A stretch of 64,000 nucleotides of DNA from positions 279,001 to 343,000 of the forward strand of contig NC_015580.1 in NCBI RefSeq assembly GCF_000253255.1, given 5' to 3'. Origin of the DNA: Novosphingobium sp. PP1Y (lineage in GTDB: Bacteria; Pseudomonadota; Alphaproteobacteria; Sphingomonadales; Sphingomonadaceae). Both the position numbers and the translations under genes were made by a program. The first letter of the stretch is position 1. Each line of letters starts with the position of its first letter. Below, one piece after another: positions 38,020-45,741 of this stretch. Under the pieces are notes generated by a model that saw only the letters and a program-made list of their open reading frames with translations, was not told the origin of the DNA and searched no databases.

Positions 38020-38102
38020 AGAGGAAGAGGAAGGCCAGGGCCTTCGTGACGGGCTTGGAAGCCGAGAGAGTGTCTCGCGGCGGCCCGTCATGGAGACCTG
38101 CA
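38020..38102 (+). promoter_or_regulatory. Structured leader of ParB-like gene
   Basis: Two stem-loops follow AGAGGAAGAGG. The first is GAAGGC-CAGG-GCCTTC (38030-38045). The second has an outer stem GACGGGC (38048-38054) with GCCCGTC (38083-38089) enclosing CGAGA (38063-38067) with TCTCG (38073-38077). GGAGACC then precedes the ATG at 38103. Confidence 0.6.
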
Positions 38103-40220
38103 ATGGCCAAACAGCCTGCAAAAATCACCCTCAGCCCGTCGCGTGACATTCCCTTCGACCATCTAATCCTGTCACAATCCAATGTCCGCCGCGTGAAGGC
38201 AGGCGTGTCGATCCCCGAACTTGCTGAGGATATCGCACGCCGGACTTTGCTTCAGAGCCTCAACGTGCGCCCGGTGCTTGATGCCGAAGGTCAGGAGACC
38301 GGCATCTTCGAAGTTCCGGCCGGTGGCCGACGCTACCGTGCCCTTGAGCATTTGGTGAAACAGAAGCGCCTGGCGCGCACCGCGCCGATTCCCTGCATCG
38401 TCAAGGCGGCGGACAATGACGTCTCGGCGGAAGAAGACAGCTATGCCGAAAACGCGCACCGGGAGCAGTTGCATCCGCTCGACCAGTTCCGGGCCATGCA
38501 AGCCATGGTCGACAAGGGTAGCGCCGCCGAAGACATCGCCGCGCATTTCATGACCACGCCCGCTGTCGTCCGCCAGCGTCTCAAACTGGCGTCGGTCTCG
38601 CCCAAACTCCACGACATTTACGCCGAGGACGGCATGTCGCTGGACCAGTTGATGGCGTTCACCGTGTCCGAAGATCATGAGCGCCATGAGCAGGTGTGGG
38701 AAATGCTGACCCACAGCTTCAACAAATCCGCCGCCTACATCCGCCAGCGCCTGACGGAAAACAGCGTCCGGGTTGCCGACAAGCGGGTGCGGTTCGTGTC
38801 CGTCGATGCCTATGTCGCGGCTGGCGGCGGCGTGATGCGCGACCTGTTCGAGGACGATGACGGGGGCTGGCTCACCGATCCCGCACTGCTCGACCGCTTG
38901 GTCGACGCGAAACTTGTAGCCGAGGGCAACCGCATTGGCACTGAAGGCTGGAAATGGGTGGCGACTGCCGTCGACCTGCCATGGAATGCGACCAACGGAC
39001 ACCGTGAGATCGTTGGCGCAGAATTGCCCATGACTGAGGACGAGCAGGCAAGGCTCACGGTGCTTCAGGCTGAAATCGAGCAGATCGAGACCGAATGGGC
39101 CGACGACCCCAACGTGCCGCAGGACGTCTATGCGCGGATCGAAGGGCTCGAAACGGAAATCGGCCAGCTGGTCGACCGGCCCATGATTTTCGATCCTGCC
39201 GAAATGGCAATCGCCGGTGCCTTTGTGACGATCGAGGCGGATGGTTCGCTTTGCATTGAGCGGGGCTACGTCCGAGCCGAAGACGAACCGGTGGTGGAAG
39301 TGGGCGGCGAAGACGATGGCTCCGGGGTCGATCCTGTTTCGGGCGAGCCCATACTTGGCGCAAACCACAACGGGACCGCACCAAGCGCCAGCGGTTCGGC
39401 ACCTATCGGAACTGAAGAAGAAGATGCCGACGACGACATCCTCAAGCCGTTGCCCGACCGCTTGATTGCCGACCTGACCGCCTGGCGCACACTCGCGTTG
39501 CAGGATGCCTTTGCCCAAAGCCCCGCCACCGCCTTCGCGACGGTGTTGCACGCGCTCGTGCTCGACACCTTCTACAGCTACAGCCGCGAGAGCTGCCTGC
39601 AACTGTCGCTGAACCGGGTGTCCTTTGCCAATCCACCTGCAGGTCTGCGCGACAGTGCGCCCGCGCGGGCCATCGCCGAGCGCATGAAGCGCTGGGAGGA
39701 TCGACTGCCAGAGTCCGACAAGGAACTTTGGGACGCGCTTCTGGCCTTCGATGCCGATGAGCAGGCTAGTCTGTTTGCCCATTGCACATCGCTCGCGGTG
39801 AACGCGCAGGCCGAGATCGTCCCTAAATACGACAATGGCCGGGTGTCGACGCATAGCATTGCACGCCGCATCGCTCACAGCCATGTGCTGGCGCATGCAG
39901 TCAGTCTTGATGTCGTGGCGGCAGGCTGGAAGCCCACAGTCGATGGCTATTTCCGCAGCGTGACCAAACCGCGCATCCTTGCCGATGTGACCGAAGCGCG
40001 CGGGGAGCAGTTCGCTGGCATGATCGATCACCTGAAAAAAGGCGACATGGCCCGCGAAGCGGAACGGCTGCTGGAAGATGCCGGTTGGCTTCCAGAGCCG
40101 CTGCGCACGCCCGACGCCGACGGTGGTCATGGCGCAACGCCTGACGTTGATCGTGAAGGGCTCGAGCTCCCCGCGTTCCTTGACGATGACGAGGCGGCTT
40201 ACGCGATCGCCGCCGAATGA
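38103..40220 (+). CDS. Large ParB/RepB/Spo0J-like protein
   Basis: A 705-aa protein with an N-terminal ParB domain (about 18-115; VPAGGRRYRALEHL and CIVKAADNDVSAEEDSYAENAHREQLHPLDQF) and a KorB-like helix-turn-helix region (about 140-200; AAEDIAAHFMTTPAVVRQRLKLA). A long C-terminal region found in element-encoded members follows, with an acidic low-complexity patch at about 390-455. Such proteins may act in partition or as CTPase-dependent regulators of transfer. No ParA is nearby. The start follows GGAGACCTGC at the end of a structured leader, and the gene is followed by a strong terminator. Confidence 0.88.
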   Translation: MAKQPAKITLSPSRDIPFDHLILSQSNVRRVKAGVSIPELAEDIARRTLLQSLNVRPVLDAEGQETGIFEVPAGGRRYRALEHLVKQKRLARTAPIPCIVKAADNDVSAEEDSYAENAHREQLHPLDQFRAMQAMVDKGSAAEDIAAHFMTTPAVVRQRLKLASVSPKLHDIYAEDGMSLDQLMAFTVSEDHERHEQVWEMLTHSFNKSAAYIRQRLTENSVRVADKRVRFVSVDAYVAAGGGVMRDLFEDDDGGWLTDPALLDRLVDAKLVAEGNRIGTEGWKWVATAVDLPWNATNGHREIVGAELPMTEDEQARLTVLQAEIEQIETEWADDPNVPQDVYARIEGLETEIGQLVDRPMIFDPAEMAIAGAFVTIEADGSLCIERGYVRAEDEPVVEVGGEDDGSGVDPVSGEPILGANHNGTAPSASGSAPIGTEEEDADDDILKPLPDRLIADLTAWRTLALQDAFAQSPATAFATVLHALVLDTFYSYSRESCLQLSLNRVSFANPPAGLRDSAPARAIAERMKRWEDRLPESDKELWDALLAFDADEQASLFAHCTSLAVNAQAEIVPKYDNGRVSTHSIARRIAHSHVLAHAVSLDVVAAGWKPTVDGYFRSVTKPRILADVTEARGEQFAGMIDHLKKGDMAREAERLLEDAGWLPEPLRTPDADGGHGATPDVDREGLELPAFLDDDEAAYAIAAE

Positions 40221-40264
40221 TCCGAACCGCGCGGGTTCAACATCCCGATTGTTTTATCTCACTC

Positions 40265-40297
40265 CGGCCCGGCCACCACGCCGGGCCGCCTCTTTTT
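40265..40297 (+). terminator. Rho-independent terminator after ParB-like gene
   Basis: A perfect nine-base stem, CGGCCCGGC (40265-40273) with GCCGGGCCG (40280-40288), six-base loop, then CCTCTTTTT. It lies immediately before the ribosome-binding site of the next reading frame, so it could also attenuate read-through. Confidence 0.75.
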
Positions 40298-40310
40298 GGG
40301 GAGACTGCAA

Positions 40311-40361
40311 ATGCGGAAAACCAAAACTCCCGGGCCCTCCTGCGGAAGACGCCATGGTTGA
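40311..40361 (+). other. Possible 16-codon leader ORF
   Basis: ATG 40311 follows GGGGAGACTGCAA, the same site that precedes other genes of this element, and reads 16 codons to TGA at 40359-40361, overlapping the start of the next gene at 40354. It may be a leader peptide or a relic of the original start of the downstream gene. Confidence 0.35.
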
Positions 40362-40860
40362 CTATCATTCACCAACGGTCGTGCAACCGGATATACCAGT
40401 CGCGGCGATGACCCCGCTCGAACGCCGTTTGCTGTGCGAACTGTTCGAGCATGAAGGCAATGACCAAGCGGTCTACTTTTTCGCCAGCGATAATGTCGCC
40501 GACACGGCTTGGATCGCGACCGCTGAGCTGGTCGAATTGCTCGGTCAGGATAATGGCATGGTCAGTCGCATCGCTGACGTGGTGCGCGCGGAAATCGCCA
40601 AGGGTGATCTTGGCGAAGACGAGTTCGAGCTCGATTTCTCGATGATCGGCTATGACCTGATCTTCCAGGACATTGTGCGGCGATCGCCTGACCTTGACCA
40701 TGTGCAGATCATCGCAGCGTGGACTTGCACGAAGATGCGGCCCGACGGCTTTGGCGGGATGGCGACCGTCATAACGGCTGACGAGGTTCATTCGATGTCG
40801 ACCGCGTCCTACATCGAAGAGGTGCTCGGGCGTTTGGGCGAGCTACCGCCCTCCACCTGA
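40354..40860 (+). CDS. Conserved element protein of unknown function
   Basis: A 168-aa acidic soluble protein that I do not recognise beyond its similarity in style to hypothetical proteins of sphingomonad elements. There are no membrane segments or catalytic signatures. ATG 40354 is preceded by GGAAGA. A 16-codon frame (40311-40361) starts just upstream after the stronger GGGGAGA site and overlaps this start, which may couple or limit translation. It is flanked by terminator hairpins on both sides and so is probably its own transcript. Confidence 0.7.
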   Translation: MVDYHSPTVVQPDIPVAAMTPLERRLLCELFEHEGNDQAVYFFASDNVADTAWIATAELVELLGQDNGMVSRIADVVRAEIAKGDLGEDEFELDFSMIGYDLIFQDIVRRSPDLDHVQIIAAWTCTKMRPDGFGGMATVITADEVHSMSTASYIEEVLGRLGELPPST

Positions 40861-40887
40861 AATTTCCCGTCCAATCATCCCAAGAAG

Positions 40888-40909
40888 CCCGGCCATTGCG
40901 CCGGGTTTT
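40888..40909 (+). terminator. Terminator hairpin
   Basis: CCCGGC (40888-40893) pairs with GCCGGG (40900-40905) over CATTGC and is followed by TTTT. It separates the unknown 168-aa gene from the frameshifted gene at 40932. Confidence 0.6.
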
Positions 40910-40931
40910 CGCGTTTCAAGGAGACCTGAAA

Positions 40932-41407
40932 ATGTCAGCGCAATACCTCTACGACACCGCCCCCTTGGGCAGCCTCATCCGTTATTCTAACGGCGAGCCG
41001 CGCCCGCCCGAGCGTTTCCGCCGCAAACTTGCCGCTTGGAACAACGACAATGGCACCGGCCGCCTCGTTGAGCGCTACCCCGGCCAGGTTACCGACAACT
41101 ACCGTTCGCCGGCGCATTTCATGCTCCATCTGGCGACCTACGGCACTCAGGGCGTCATCGTCATGACCGTGCGCCGCGCCTACAGCGTCGAAAGCCCGCT
41201 CAATTTCGAGATCATCGACGTGCCGAAACCTGGGCAAGTGCGTGTCTTGACCACGTTTCGGGAAAGGACGAATTGCGCCACCTCGCGGCCGACATGTCAT
41301 CGGCAGAAGCATGGATGCGCGACAATCCCTATTCCGGGATGCGCGCCGAGATCGTGACCGACGCTGATCTGGCAGTTTTGCCCTCTGAACTCAGGAGGGC
41401 GGCATGA
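40932..41407 (+). pseudogene. Element protein broken by a one-base frameshift
   Basis: From ATG 40932 (site AAGGAGACC) the frame reads 102 sensible codons to VPKPGQVRVL near 41247, then gives an atypical tail rich in Thr, Cys and Pro ending at 41357. The alternative frame from the same point continues as DHVSGKDELRHLAADMSSAEAWMR and stops at TGA 41405-41407, overlapping the next gene by ATGA. Adding one base at about 41241-41247 gives a continuous 158-aa protein. This is either a true frameshift mutation or a sequencing error. The family is not recognised. Confidence 0.75.
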
Positions 41408-42252
41408 ACGACATCAGTGTCGAATATGGCACGACGAGCGACGGCCTTATGGCCGCACGGGTCGATGGGCTCGCCTATATCGCCATTCCGCTCAAGGAAG
41501 GCTTCTCGATCGTGTCCGGCTGGAAGCTCAACCGGCCGATTGGCGAATGGTCCCGGTCAGATGTCTATTGCGCCGAAGGTGCCGTGGCTGATGAAGTCTC
41601 CTTCCGCGCCTATATTGCCGACATCGCGCTGCATGTCCGCCAACGCAACGCGCTCGGTCGCGTCGATACGATCCTGCGCGTTTCCACGCCTTGGGGCATG
41701 TCTCAATCGGCGACCATCTACGCGGAGGGGATCGTCTTTCATTCCACTGCCGGCCATGGCGGCTTCAAGCTCGACCGGGCACGCAATGCGGGGATGGATC
41801 CCGCGTTGCGACTATCTGGCGGCTGGTATGAAGAAGACGCCGAATGGGCGCTCGTCGCCGCAGGTTACCCGGACCTGTTCACCTACCGCGAACAGGCAAT
41901 GGCAGACAGAGCGATGCGCGATTGGTATCCCGATGCTTGGGAGGCCGTCCATGGCCGCACGTTGTCAGCGGCGGAATCATTCACTCGCGACCGCCAGCAG
42001 TTTGCCCGCCGCCACGAAAAGGACTGGGTGGTGATTTCTGCCGTTCGATCATCCGATCATCCTGGCATGGTAGAGGCGCTGGCCACCGTCGGAGGGGATC
42101 GGAATAGCGACGAAACGCGACGATTTCTGGTGTCGGTTGGGGAGTATGCTGCTGGACGGCACGGGTTCGTTATCAATCCTTCGGCGCACCCTGAGATGGT
42201 ACGGTCCTCCAGCATCCTATCGGGTTGTCGATTGGCTGGAATGTCAGAGTGA
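41404..42252 (+). CDS. Conserved element protein (DUF7007-like)
   Basis: A 282-aa soluble protein resembling DUF7007 proteins of plasmids and integrative elements (WYPDAWEAVHGRTLSAAES and FTRDRQQFARRHEKDWVVISA). Function unknown. The start ATGA overlaps the end of the frameshifted upstream gene in its restored frame, evidence that the two were once translated in tandem. Convergent with the exonuclease I gene 45 bases away; no terminator is obvious between them. Confidence 0.7.
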   Translation: MNDISVEYGTTSDGLMAARVDGLAYIAIPLKEGFSIVSGWKLNRPIGEWSRSDVYCAEGAVADEVSFRAYIADIALHVRQRNALGRVDTILRVSTPWGMSQSATIYAEGIVFHSTAGHGGFKLDRARNAGMDPALRLSGGWYEEDAEWALVAAGYPDLFTYREQAMADRAMRDWYPDAWEAVHGRTLSAAESFTRDRQQFARRHEKDWVVISAVRSSDHPGMVEALATVGGDRNSDETRRFLVSVGEYAAGRHGFVINPSAHPEMVRSSSILSGCRLAGMSE

Positions 42253-42297
42253 CACAATCTTCAGACACCATTCCTGGCCGCGCTTACTCGGAAAAAA

Positions 42298-43692
42298 CTA
42301 TGCCAAAGCAGCCACTTTAGCGGTCAGATAATCATGGTAACCTTGAAGCAGCGAAAGATCTGCGGCCGCTGCGCTTGCCATGAGCTTTTCACATTCTGAC
42401 CGGGCTTTCGTCAATGTCGTCCACTTGACCCCGCTGTCATCCGGAGCGGCGATCCGCGAATAGATATGCGCAGAGATTTCTTGTTGGCAGACGAGGGGCA
42501 AACAGTTTGGATCGTGGGCAAAAATGAGACGCTTGGCCAAGAAGCCAAACTTGGGATTTTGAAATTGACTGGCCAGCGTATGGCGGTGTTCCCACGGCAT
42601 CGCATGAAATTGCGTCATCAGCTGCTCATCAGCATTTCCTGCAAACCCCTCATAGATTTGCTTTTCAACGTGTTCGTTGGGCCCATACACAGTTTTGGTA
42701 GCCTCATACGCGGCCAGCAAACGGGTTTTGAGTGCGTCGTCGCTGCGAAGATCACTAGCCCGAACCGCAATGTCATCCTGCGTCAGATCACCGAAAAGGT
42801 GGTCGGGCACATCCTCTAGCGGCGTCATGGTCGGCGCGGCGTTGGCTTTGATTTTGCGAAGCGGCTTTGGTGAGCTGACTACGAGACTTTGCAACTGAGC
42901 ATCGGTCAGATTGCGAAACTTATCGAGATCGTGTGCCAGGTCGAAACAGACCGAAACATTGGACTGTTCGCTGTCCTGACCAATCCGCAATACCGGCATA
43001 TGCTTGGGACGGTTGAAGTAGAATTCCGTCAGGAGGAATGGCTCATCTTCATCCAAAAACTCGGCGGCCGCGGCTCTTTGCGTGAACCGCAAAAAACGAT
43101 TCCACAGATCGCCAGCGCCGTCCCGAACAAGGCGGCACATGTGAATCGTAGCCTCTACATCCGACAATGCATCATGGGCATTGTCATGAGCAAAGCCGTT
43201 AGCGGGTGCGAGTTGGTCGAGCTTGAAAACTGGCTTGCCGTTGCCACCATAGGGAACGGTCACACAATCTGGTTCAAATTCAGTACAGGCTTGAACGAGG
43301 GGCAACACGTCACCCCGGCAATTACCGTCGCGATTGGTCAGATATGGATTGTGCAGAGTTTGGTAGAAGGCTTGGCGCATGAGCTCTTCGTCAAACCGCA
43401 GACTGTTGTAGCCAAGAAAAATGGCCGGCGACCATTCGGCCAGCTTGCTGCGAACGGCTCTGACCATCTCGTAGTGCGATGGCGTGGCGGGATCGTGCAG
43501 CCGATCGATGGTCATTTTGGTGACACGAAGTGCGCCTGGAGCTGGAACAATGAACGGCAGGAGCCGAGAACGTACCTCAAAGCGTTCCAGGATGTTCAGG
43601 TCTTCGTCGGTCCTGATTGCCGCAAATTGCAAAATCTGATCGAAGGAGGTGTCAATGCCAGTCGTCTCGGTATCGTAAAAGACAAACCCCAT
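42298..43692 (-). CDS. sbcB: Exonuclease I homologue (SbcB-like)
   Basis: A 464-aa DEDDh 3'-5' ssDNA exonuclease. Motif I FYDTETTG has the metal ligands Asp 7 and Glu 9; motif II is LGYNSLRFDEEL; motif III is NAHDALSDVEAT. The C-terminal part has the ExoI-specific helical domain (EKQIYEGFAGNADEQLM). E. coli ExoI is a chromosomal 475-aa enzyme; here the gene is on a mobile element, 18 bases behind an ImmA gene and an XRE regulator on the same strand. It may protect against or process ssDNA entering by conjugation or phage, or serve in homologous recombination; the context does not settle this. Confidence 0.9.
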   Translation of the reverse strand: MGFVFYDTETTGIDTSFDQILQFAAIRTDEDLNILERFEVRSRLLPFIVPAPGALRVTKMTIDRLHDPATPSHYEMVRAVRSKLAEWSPAIFLGYNSLRFDEELMRQAFYQTLHNPYLTNRDGNCRGDVLPLVQACTEFEPDCVTVPYGGNGKPVFKLDQLAPANGFAHDNAHDALSDVEATIHMCRLVRDGAGDLWNRFLRFTQRAAAAEFLDEDEPFLLTEFYFNRPKHMPVLRIGQDSEQSNVSVCFDLAHDLDKFRNLTDAQLQSLVVSSPKPLRKIKANAAPTMTPLEDVPDHLFGDLTQDDIAVRASDLRSDDALKTRLLAAYEATKTVYGPNEHVEKQIYEGFAGNADEQLMTQFHAMPWEHRHTLASQFQNPKFGFLAKRLIFAHDPNCLPLVCQQEISAHIYSRIAAPDDSGVKWTTLTKARSECEKLMASAAAADLSLLQGYHDYLTAKVAALA

Positions 43693-43710
43693 GCGCCCCT
43701 CCGCAGTCAG

Positions 43711-44229
43711 CTAGATGTATGAGGAGAGTCTATTTTGCAACGCTGTCACGCTCACACGAAAACGCTTGGCGAGCGCCTTCATACCAACCTCATCGTCAAT
43801 ATCTAGGCTTTCAATTCCTTCGATTTGACTGATAAATTGCTTTGGCATCAGGAGTTCCGAGGCAAACGCATTAGCCTGTACCTCAACCCGGTCAGTCCCT
43901 TGAGTCGCCAACTCGCCGCGCCAGAGCGTAAAGCCTTTGTCTACATGCACCGTGCCATCAATCAGTTCGCGGTGCATGATGTGGTGCCCCAGTTCATGGG
44001 CGATGGTGAACCGTTGGCGATTGGGATGGTGGAGCGCATTGACCCCGATCACTGACACGCCGTCTTTGATGAGCGCCATGCCCGAAAGCTCCTGATCGAG
44101 CGGCGAAAAGCGCACGGCTATGCCGAGACTTTTTGCAATTTTCTCGACTGGCACCGGTAGCGCCGTCACAGCGTATTCTGTCAGGATACGCTGCGCGTGG
44201 TCACGAGCAATTTGAGCTGGGCTGGTCAC
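43711..44229 (-). CDS. ImmA/IrrE-family metallopeptidase
   Basis: A 172-aa zincin with the active-site signature HELGHHIMH (His 78, Glu 79, His 82). ImmA-type proteases cleave a partner repressor to release a mobile-element or stress programme. Translation starts with GTG at 44229, sharing one base with the stop of the XRE gene (TAGTG), so the two are coupled as in ImmR/ImmA. The C-terminal 50 residues hold a helix-turn-helix-like segment (DIDDEVGMKALAKRFRVSVTAL). Confidence 0.9.
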   Translation of the reverse strand: MTSPAQIARDHAQRILTEYAVTALPVPVEKIAKSLGIAVRFSPLDQELSGMALIKDGVSVIGVNALHHPNRQRFTIAHELGHHIMHRELIDGTVHVDKGFTLWRGELATQGTDRVEVQANAFASELLMPKQFISQIEGIESLDIDDEVGMKALAKRFRVSVTALQNRLSSYI

Positions 44230-44585
44230 TAGGAATCGTCCGAAGCAGCAAGCGTTGTGCCGTTGCCAAACATGCCCATCAGCGCATCGCTCACCTGAGC
44301 CTTTTGACGCTCTGAAATGTCACTGCGCGAAATGGGGACAACCATATCGTTTTCGCCACGCACTAGCGACTTGGGCAAAAGTTGCATGATCGACGGCAGC
44401 TTCAGGGCTTCCGCAAACAGATACACTTGATGCAGCAAAACCTTCTGTCGACCGGACTCAATATTAGCGATTGAGGCGCGGGAAATGCCCACCTTCACAG
44501 CAACTTGTGCTTGTGTGAGGCCAATGGCTTTTCGCCTTATCGCCACAGCTTCCCCCAACGCCGAATAGATTGACCACTCGTTCAT
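44229..44585 (-). CDS. XRE-family regulator paired with ImmA
   Basis: A 118-aa repressor with an N-terminal HTH_XRE domain at residues about 10-65 (AIRRKAIGLTQAQVAVKVGISRASIANIESGRQ). The C-terminal part is short and may be the ImmA cleavage or contact region. It starts 26 bases from a perfect 44-bp palindrome (44612-44655), the obvious operator, which also faces the rightward small gene at 44747. It leads the XRE-ImmA-ExoI operon. Confidence 0.92.
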   Translation of the reverse strand: MNEWSIYSALGEAVAIRRKAIGLTQAQVAVKVGISRASIANIESGRQKVLLHQVYLFAEALKLPSIMQLLPKSLVRGENDMVVPISRSDISERQKAQVSDALMGMFGNGTTLAASDDS

Positions 44586-44611
44586 GGCCGTGCCTTTGAA
44601 CCAATACGCCA

Positions 44612-44655
44612 GCTATGTCAATCACACAAACATATGTTTGTGTGATTGACATAGC
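44612..44655. promoter_or_regulatory. Perfect 44-bp palindromic operator
   Basis: Two 22-base arms are exact reverse complements with no spacer, centred on ACATATGT. Each arm ends in TTGACATAGC facing outward, a consensus -35 box on both strands, so the repressor site appears to overlap two divergent promoters. A further CATATGTTTG copy lies just right at 44655-44664. Confidence 0.85.
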
Positions 44656-44746
44656 ATATGTTTGCATTGACGCTATTTCCAAATCCCGTCATATAGCGAA
44701 TCGAGGCAAGGGCATCGTGCTCGAGTCCAAGCAGAAAGGAACTGCC

Positions 44747-45007
44747 ATGCAGCTCGAAGGTGCTGTCATTAAGGAACAAGGCCAGACCTTCGCGGTCGTG
44801 GTGGTCAAGCGTCATGTCACTGACAATCGGCATGAAGCGTCGTCGGCAATGCAGAGTTTTAGTCGCTGCTTTCCGGGAATGCCGATTGTCCTGATGTCTC
44901 AGGATTCTCGCGGGGTGCCGACATATTTCGGTCGCCGCGACATTGCCAATTTTCTTTCTGGGGTGCCGACCAACGCCATCCCTTGGAAGCGTTACACGTT
45001 CAACTAA
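44747..45007 (+). CDS. Small protein of unknown function
   Basis: An 86-aa protein with a hydrophobic strand (TFAVVVVKRHV) and no recognised domain. ATG 44747 is preceded by GAAAGGA. The open frame reaches back to 44615, but that part lies in the palindrome. Its promoter probably overlaps the 44-bp palindrome, so it should be controlled by the XRE/ImmA pair. It is followed at 17 bases by another small gene and then the SLATT/CD-NTase pair, all on the + strand. Confidence 0.65.
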   Translation: MQLEGAVIKEQGQTFAVVVVKRHVTDNRHEASSAMQSFSRCFPGMPIVLMSQDSRGVPTYFGRRDIANFLSGVPTNAIPWKRYTFN

Positions 45008-45023
45008 GATCACAGGAGCATTT

Positions 45024-45212
45024 ATGGCCAAGAATACCGGCAACAACTTTCGTCGCGGCGCAGTTACAGCCCGTACCCAATTTGAGCGCCCCGATGGCAA
45101 CTACCAGAAGCGCAACGAGCGCACTGGCGAGTTTATGAGCGTCAAGAATGGCGGATCGCCGTTCAAGGGCGTCGCCAAAGAACCCGATGGGCGCGACAGC
45201 CCCAATTCGTGA
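45024..45212 (+). CDS. Small basic protein of unknown function
   Basis: A 62-aa basic protein. The segment YQKRNERTGEFMSVKNGGSPFKGV belongs to a common small family (KR-TG-F--VK---FKGV) that I know only as hypothetical. A clear AGGAG site precedes ATG 45024. It lies between the 86-aa gene and the SLATT gene, 12 bases from the latter, suggesting one transcript. Confidence 0.7.
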   Translation: MAKNTGNNFRRGAVTARTQFERPDGNYQKRNERTGEFMSVKNGGSPFKGVAKEPDGRDSPNS

Positions 45213-45224
45213 TACAATTATCGC

Positions 45225-45737
45225 ATGTCTAACCCAACCCCCGTGCCCACCCCGAAGGATGCAATCCGCCTCGAACTTGAGCGGATCGAAGAGGATTGCA
45301 TCCATTCCGGCAAATCTCACTTCAACGCTCACGAGCGGTGGAGCCGGTTTCATTATTGGCTGGGAATCCCGTCGGTCATTTTAAGTAGCATCGCGGGCTT
45401 GGCCTTTTTTAAGGACTACCCCGAAATCGGTGGCGCGATTGCATCGGTGGTTGCCGTCTTGACCGCACTATCGACATTCTTGAAGCCGTTTGAACGTGCC
45501 GCATCGCACAAGAGTTCCGGCGATCAATATCTCTCGCTCAGAAATGATGCGCGCGTATTCCGGCAGATTCGGCTTGAAAACGTCTGTGACGACCAGTCGG
45601 CGATTGACGGCTTGGATGAGTTCACCAAGCGCAGAAACGAATTGAACCAAGCCAGTCCACAGTTTTCAACCAAGGATTTCAAGGTCGCCCGAGACGGGAT
45701 CGATGCTGGCGAATCCACTCATGCAGTCGATAAATAA
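45225..45737 (+). CDS. SLATT-domain membrane effector
   Basis: A 170-aa protein with the SLATT plan: an amphipathic N-terminal helix (about 12-38), two transmembrane helices (about 45-66 and 70-90), then a long cytoplasmic helix with the conserved ASHKSSGDQYLSLRNDARVFR segment. SLATT proteins are predicted pore-forming effectors, and many pair with nucleotide-second-messenger synthases such as the CD-NTase encoded next. No Shine-Dalgarno sequence is visible. TACAAT lies six bases before ATG 45225, so a leaderless transcript is possible. Confidence 0.85.
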   Translation: MSNPTPVPTPKDAIRLELERIEEDCIHSGKSHFNAHERWSRFHYWLGIPSVILSSIAGLAFFKDYPEIGGAIASVVAVLTALSTFLKPFERAASHKSSGDQYLSLRNDARVFRQIRLENVCDDQSAIDGLDEFTKRRNELNQASPQFSTKDFKVARDGIDAGESTHAVDK

Positions 45738-45741
45738 TCAT

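Noticed and set aside
38172..40130. A 652-codon open frame on the - strand opposite the ParB-like gene
   Set aside because: It is the mirror of a well-supported gene in GC-rich DNA, has no family resemblance and no ribosome-binding site.
42298..43692. Exonuclease gene as a DNA polymerase III epsilon-like proofreader
   Set aside because: The C-terminal half matches the exonuclease I accessory domain, which epsilon lacks.
42889..43722. A 277-codon + strand frame opposite the exonuclease I gene
   Set aside because: It lies wholly antisense to a gene with all DEDD motifs, and its sequence has no domain.
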